DNA of 64,000 nucleotides from VAZQ01 sp963835165 (GTDB lineage: Bacteria > Pseudomonadota > Alphaproteobacteria > Rhizobiales > Xanthobacteraceae), in the NCBI GenBank assembly GCA_963835165.1, contig CAWIGD010000007.1, positions 24,542 to 88,541 of the forward strand. The letters run 5' to 3'. The number at the start of each line of letters is the position of its first letter. Positions within the stretch are counted from its first letter, which is position 1. Below are positions 60,940 through 64,000 of this stretch, in pieces. The translations under genes were made by a program, and so were the position numbers. The notes under the pieces were generated by a model that made no database searches, was not told the DNA's origin, and saw nothing but the letters and a program-made list of their open reading frames with translations.

Positions 60940-61905
60940 GGCGGCGGGAGTTCATCACGCTGGTCGGCGGTGCGGCGGCGGCGTGGCCGATCGTTGCGCG
61001 GGGGCAGGAGAGAAAATTCGCGCGGATCGGCGCGCTGGTGCTGACGAGTGCGGACGCACAGTCTCTTGCCAAGGCGCTACGGGAGGGATTGCGCGAGTTC
61101 GGTTATGCAGAGGGGCAGAATTTTGCCTTCGAGGTCCGTTCGGCCGACGGGAATACCGATCGATTGCCTGAGTTGGCCAGCGAGCTGGCACGGCTGCCGG
61201 TTGACGTGATCGTGGCGACTTTCACGCCATGCGCGTTGGCGGCGAAGCAGGCCACTACAACCATTCCAATCGTCATGGCGGCTGTTGCCGATCCGGTCGG
61301 CTCCGGCCTCGTGCAGAGTCTCGGCGCGACCAGGCGGAAACATCACAGGTTTCTCCAACATGGCGGCTGAGACGGCCGGAAAAAGCGTCGAATTGCTTCG
61401 AGACATGCTGCCCTCGTTGAAACGTGTGGCGGTTCTGGCTAACCCGCTCGATCCATTCACGACGCCGCTCCTGCAACAAGTTCGACTTGCCGGACAGACC
61501 ACCGGGATTGAGATCGCGCCGGTCGCGATGGCCCGAGGTCCGAACGAGGTGGCGGCCGCTTTTGCCAAGATGACAGAAGAGCGAGCCGAAGCTGTTGTCG
61601 TTCAGGGCATCTTCTTTTCCAAGGCTGTTGCCGAGTTAGCGTTCCAACATCGTTTGCCGAGCGCCTCGTTGCTGCGGCAATTCGCGCAAGCAGGCGGCCT
61701 AATGTCGTATGGTGCCGATGTGCCCGACATCTTTCGGCGCAGTGCACTCACCGTCCACAAGATTTTGCAGGGCACGAAACCCGCCGATCTTCCGGTCGAG
61801 CTGCCGACAAAGTTTGAGCTTGTGATCAATCTCAAGACGGCCAACGGGCTGGGCCTCGATGTGCCTTGGTTCCTTCAGCAGCGTGCCGACGAGGTGATCG
61901 AGTGA
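60936..61905 (+). pseudogene. ABC_sub_bind family substrate-binding protein (array copy 2), frameshifted
   Basis: This receptor is about 322 residues when corrected. The first frame has the leader RRREFITLVGGAAAAWP and runs to VGSGLVQSLG. It then becomes ATRRKHHRF and stops at 61370. The right frame resumes at ARPGGNITGFSNM and reads to DEVIE at 61905. An extra G in TCTCGGCGCG (61323-61324) explains the break: removing it restores QSLARPGGN, which matches the other copies. Its end overlaps the next N-terminal remnant (GTGA), as copy 1 overlaps this gene. Confidence 0.87.
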
Positions 61906-62125
61906 AGCGGCGCGAGTTCATCACGCTGCTCGGCGGCGCGGCGGTCGCGTGGCCGCTTGCAGCGCGCGCGCCGCAGCCGACTGTGCCGGTGATTGGATTT
62001 CTCCACAGCATCGGCGGCGGCCTTTGCGGCTCGCTTAGCCGCATTCCGCAGGGGGCTGGGTGAAGCTGGTTATGTCGAAGGTCAAAATGTCGCGATCGAA
62101 TATCACTGGGCGGAGGGCAAAAAAA
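61902..62125 (+). pseudogene. N-terminal remnant of an ABC_sub_bind receptor (array copy 3)
   Basis: Starts VKRREFITLLGGAAVAWPL and PVIGFLHS. After a frameshift near 62010 the other frame gives ASAAAFAARLAAF, then GLGEAGYVEGQNVAIEYHWAEGK. There homology ends, about 75 residues into an expected 330, and is replaced by unrelated sequence with stop codons. So it suffered both a shift and a 3' deletion. Confidence 0.8.
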
Positions 62126-62194
62126 TGATCGCCTGTCGTCCGCCGAGGTGTATCAATCAATACAGGGGCGCAACATAATCGTGGGAGACCGATC

Positions 62195-62602
62195 ATGAAA
62201 AAGTTCAGTATGCTTGGGATTATCGGTGGTGCCGCGTTATTGACTGCGGTTCCCCTCACACTTCAATGGTCGCAAAAGAGCGTGTCGCTGTCGGTCGACA
62301 GTGCTGATGCCCGCATAGGTCGACCACGAACGGCTTTGAGCGTAGCGGGCGTCCACCGGAGGGCATATCGCCGCGCAGCCAGGAGCGCAGTTTACGCAGG
62401 CGCCGCAGGTGCCGTTGGTTACGGCCTCGGGTCGTACTATGGCGGCTATGGCTATCCGGCCTATTCCTATTCCGCACCGTCGTACTACGGAGCTGGCTAC
62501 GGCTATGGGTCGTACTACGGCGGCTACGGCTATCCGGGCTACTACTCCACCGCACCTTACAACAACCCGGGGCCTTCTTTCGGCTTTGGATGGCGTTACT
62601 AG
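62195..62602 (+). CDS. Gly/Tyr-rich exported or membrane-anchored small protein
   Basis: This is a 135-residue protein with a hydrophobic N-terminus (MLGIIGGAALLTAVPLTL) that is either a signal peptide or an anchor. A basic stretch follows (VHRRAYRRAARSAVYAGAAG). The C-terminal half is a low-complexity GYG/YGGYGYP repeat region (GSYYGGYGYPAYSYS, later GSYYGGYGYPGYYS). An internal duplication of the GSYYGGYGYP unit is obvious. Such proteins occur in many Bradyrhizobium-like genomes as hypothetical, sometimes linked with surface or stress functions. A GGGAGACCG sequence precedes the ATG. It sits inside the receptor array. Confidence 0.75.
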   Translation: MKKFSMLGIIGGAALLTAVPLTLQWSQKSVSLSVDSADARIGRPRTALSVAGVHRRAYRRAARSAVYAGAAGAVGYGLGSYYGGYGYPAYSYSAPSYYGAGYGYGSYYGGYGYPGYYSTAPYNNPGPSFGFGWRY

Positions 62603-62744
62603 AGTGTGCCGTCAGCCGACTTTCTCTGATGCTGCCGTTGCGGTTCCCCCATCGCGGCGCATGTCCGCCGTCAGGCGTTCGGAGGCAAAGTGAGAGGCTA
62701 ACGAGGACTTCAACGTGCTCATCGGCTGTACTTGACCAAAAGAG

Positions 62745-62774
62745 GAGCAGCGTGATGAACTCGCGCCGCCTCAT
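62745..62774 (-). pseudogene. Ten-codon N-terminal remnant of an ABC_sub_bind receptor
   Basis: Immediately after the intact minus-strand receptor, overlapping its stop as ATGA, the sequence reads MRRREFITLL and then unrelated residues (LFWSS). It is the start of another receptor gene that has been cut off. The same stop-start junction is found at 60936 and 61902. Confidence 0.7.
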
Positions 62775-63769
62775 TCGATCACCTCGTCGGCAAGCGAGAG
62801 CAGCATGGGCGACGGCTCGATCCCGAGCGAGCGCGCGGTCTTGAGGTTGAGCGCGAAGGCGAGCTTGGTCGGCCGCCGCACCGGCATGTCGGCCGGGTTC
62901 TCGCCGCGCAATATGCGCGCCGCATAGGATCCCACCTGATAGAACTGCTCGCGAATGTCCGCGCCGTAGTTCATGAGCCCGCCCTCGACGGTGAACTCAC
63001 GCCATGGATAGGAGGTGGGCAAACGGTAGCGGGCAGCCAGTCCGATGAGCCCGGCGCGATTGTTCCCGAACAGCGCATCAACGCCAATGTGGACCAGGTC
63101 GATCTTCTCCTGCGCCACGGCCGCAAAGGCGTCATCGAGATCGCTCGGGTTCGACACTTCGAAGACGCGCAGGCGCATGCCAAGGAGCTTCGCCGCGGCC
63201 TCCGCGTTGCGGACCTGCACCTGCGTTTCGAGCGGATTGCCCCGCTGGACCAGCAACGCGATGGATTTCGCCTCAGGCAAAAGCTTGTGCAAGAGCTCGA
63301 GCCGCTTCGCAGCTACTTCGACGTTGAAATATGCGACCCCTGTCAAATTGACGCCGGGATGGCTGAAGCTTTTGACGAGGCCGAGCTCCACCGGGTCGGA
63401 GCCGATCATGAACAGGATCGGGATCGTCGATGTCGCATCCCTGGCGGCGGCGGCGAGCGCCATGCCGCCGGGTGCTGCGAGGACCGAGACGCGTCTTTGA
63501 ACGAGCTCGGCGGCAAGCCCCGGGAGGCGGTCGTACTGCTCATCGGCCGAGCGATAGTCGATGATGAAATCGCGGTCCTCGACCAGGCCCGCATCTCTCA
63601 GTCCGTCCACAAATCCTACGGTGGCACCGACGCGGGCGCGGGGGCGCATGTTGATCCAGCCAATAACCGGAAGGCGGGACTGCGCGTTCACCGCGAGCGG
63701 CCAGCAAATGGAAGACGCCGCCGCCCCACCCAGCAGCGCCACGAATTCCCGCCGTCGCATGCCGGACAT
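62771..63769 (-). CDS. ABC_sub_bind family substrate-binding protein (minus-strand copy)
   Basis: This is a 332-residue periplasmic receptor of the same family, in opposite orientation. The leader MRRREFVALLGGAAASSICWPL and NAQ gives export. The body has PVIGWINMRPRARVGATVGFVDGLRDAGL, and the family's end KPADMPVRRPTKL-like motif (here NPADMPVRRPTKLAFALNL) and SLADEVIE. A GGAGGGACC site precedes the ATG at 63767-63769; an ATG three codons later is an alternative. It is less similar to copies 1 and 2 than they are to each other. Intact, no transporter partners near. Confidence 0.9.
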   Translation of the reverse strand: MSGMRRREFVALLGGAAASSICWPLAVNAQSRLPVIGWINMRPRARVGATVGFVDGLRDAGLVEDRDFIIDYRSADEQYDRLPGLAAELVQRRVSVLAAPGGMALAAAARDATSTIPILFMIGSDPVELGLVKSFSHPGVNLTGVAYFNVEVAAKRLELLHKLLPEAKSIALLVQRGNPLETQVQVRNAEAAAKLLGMRLRVFEVSNPSDLDDAFAAVAQEKIDLVHIGVDALFGNNRAGLIGLAARYRLPTSYPWREFTVEGGLMNYGADIREQFYQVGSYAARILRGENPADMPVRRPTKLAFALNLKTARSLGIEPSPMLLSLADEVIE

Positions 63770-64000
63770 GGGCGGTCCCTCCGTCCCGGATTGCCGCACG
63801 CTCAGCCTGCCACCGGGGCGCCCAGTAGGTCCATGAGCTAAATCTGAATTGTTCTGAACCGGGGCTTCCTATGGTTCGCCAAAAGGTTAGCCCCGCACCG
63901 CCTGTCTTCGGCGACCTCACGAATTGCCTCTGACGGGCTTACCTTGCGTCGCGGCACAGGGAGCGGCTTCACGGATCGTGGAGGACGTGATGCACCTTGA
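63770..64000. other. Right-hand end without recognised complete gene
   Basis: No complete gene is visible. A short motif TGAATTGTTCTGA near 63845 also occurs inverted near 59661. A GGAGG followed by ATG at 63990 at the very edge could be the start of a gene that continues outside the window, but only three codons are present. Confidence 0.4.

Noticed and set aside
62256..62774. A 172-codon minus-strand frame starting MRRREFITLL
   Set aside because: Only the first ten codons match the receptor family; the rest is antisense to the Gly/Tyr-rich gene, so it is listed as a remnant.

Overview
The window looks like chromosome of a high-GC alphaproteobacterium of the Hyphomicrobiales, closest in style to Bradyrhizobium and relatives (Nitrobacteraceae/Xanthobacteraceae). 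This is inferred from the base composition, the many solitary periplasmic binding proteins with 'RRREFITLLGGAA'-type leaders, dispersed palindromes of a kind common in Bradyrhizobium-like genomes, and the general catabolic gene content. No rRNA gene, complete tRNA, CRISPR array, phage or plasmid replication gene is visible.

Layout. (1) 1-3.8 kb: partial SDR and Gfo/Idh dehydrogenases, a polysaccharide deacetylase, a C45-type acyltransferase. (2) 3.9-11.9 kb: seven consecutive exported proteins: pentapeptide-repeat protein, unknown protein, cytochrome c, PQQ dehydrogenase, ankyrin protein, di-haem cytochrome c, second PQQ dehydrogenase. Two small palindromes resembling IS630-type MITEs sit among them. 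(3) 12.0-17.1 kb: idi, phenylacetate-CoA ligase, a FlK-like thioesterase, purC and a DpgC-like dioxygenase. (4) 17.2-25.7 kb: a solitary binding protein and a UbiD/UbiX decarboxylase region with two MarR regulators, an acyl-CoA ligase and a VOC protein. (5) 25.8-30.0 kb: a translationally coupled trio of an exported TPR-CHAT protein, a membrane protein and an exported propeller-like protein. (6) 30.2-36 kb: CaiB-type CoA transferase, VOC protein, msrB, two exported unknowns, a Tat-exported FAD oxidase, and a tRNA 3'-half remnant. (7) 36.2-39.4 kb: katG divergent from a frameshifted oxyR. (8) 39.5-50.1 kb: ModA-like binding protein, cupin, dihydroorotase-like amidohydrolase, frameshifted PEP mutase/isocitrate lyase-family lyase, a complete Liv-type ABC importer, and a divergent LeuCD-like hydro-lyase. 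(9) 50.3-59.1 kb: two tripartite-tricarboxylate (Bug) receptors, an RraA-like protein, a GST, a frameshifted SDR, two alpha/beta hydrolases and PstS. (10) 59.3-63.8 kb: a decaying array of ABC_sub_bind (PF04392-type) receptors.

Function. Most of the window serves oxidation of small organic compounds: periplasmic alcohol oxidation into cytochromes c, CoA activation and ring chemistry, prFMN-dependent decarboxylation, and uptake. A 21-bp site is shared by the ubiD promoter and the ligase start region, suggesting one MarR protein controls both. A second MarR gene has a consensus promoter with an operator-like palindrome in its spacer and a predicted leaderless start.

Caution. Five otherwise well-conserved genes (oxyR, the PEP mutase-family lyase, a Bug receptor, an SDR, an ABC_sub_bind receptor) carry a single small indel. 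They may be real pseudogenes or consensus errors; the sequence alone cannot decide.
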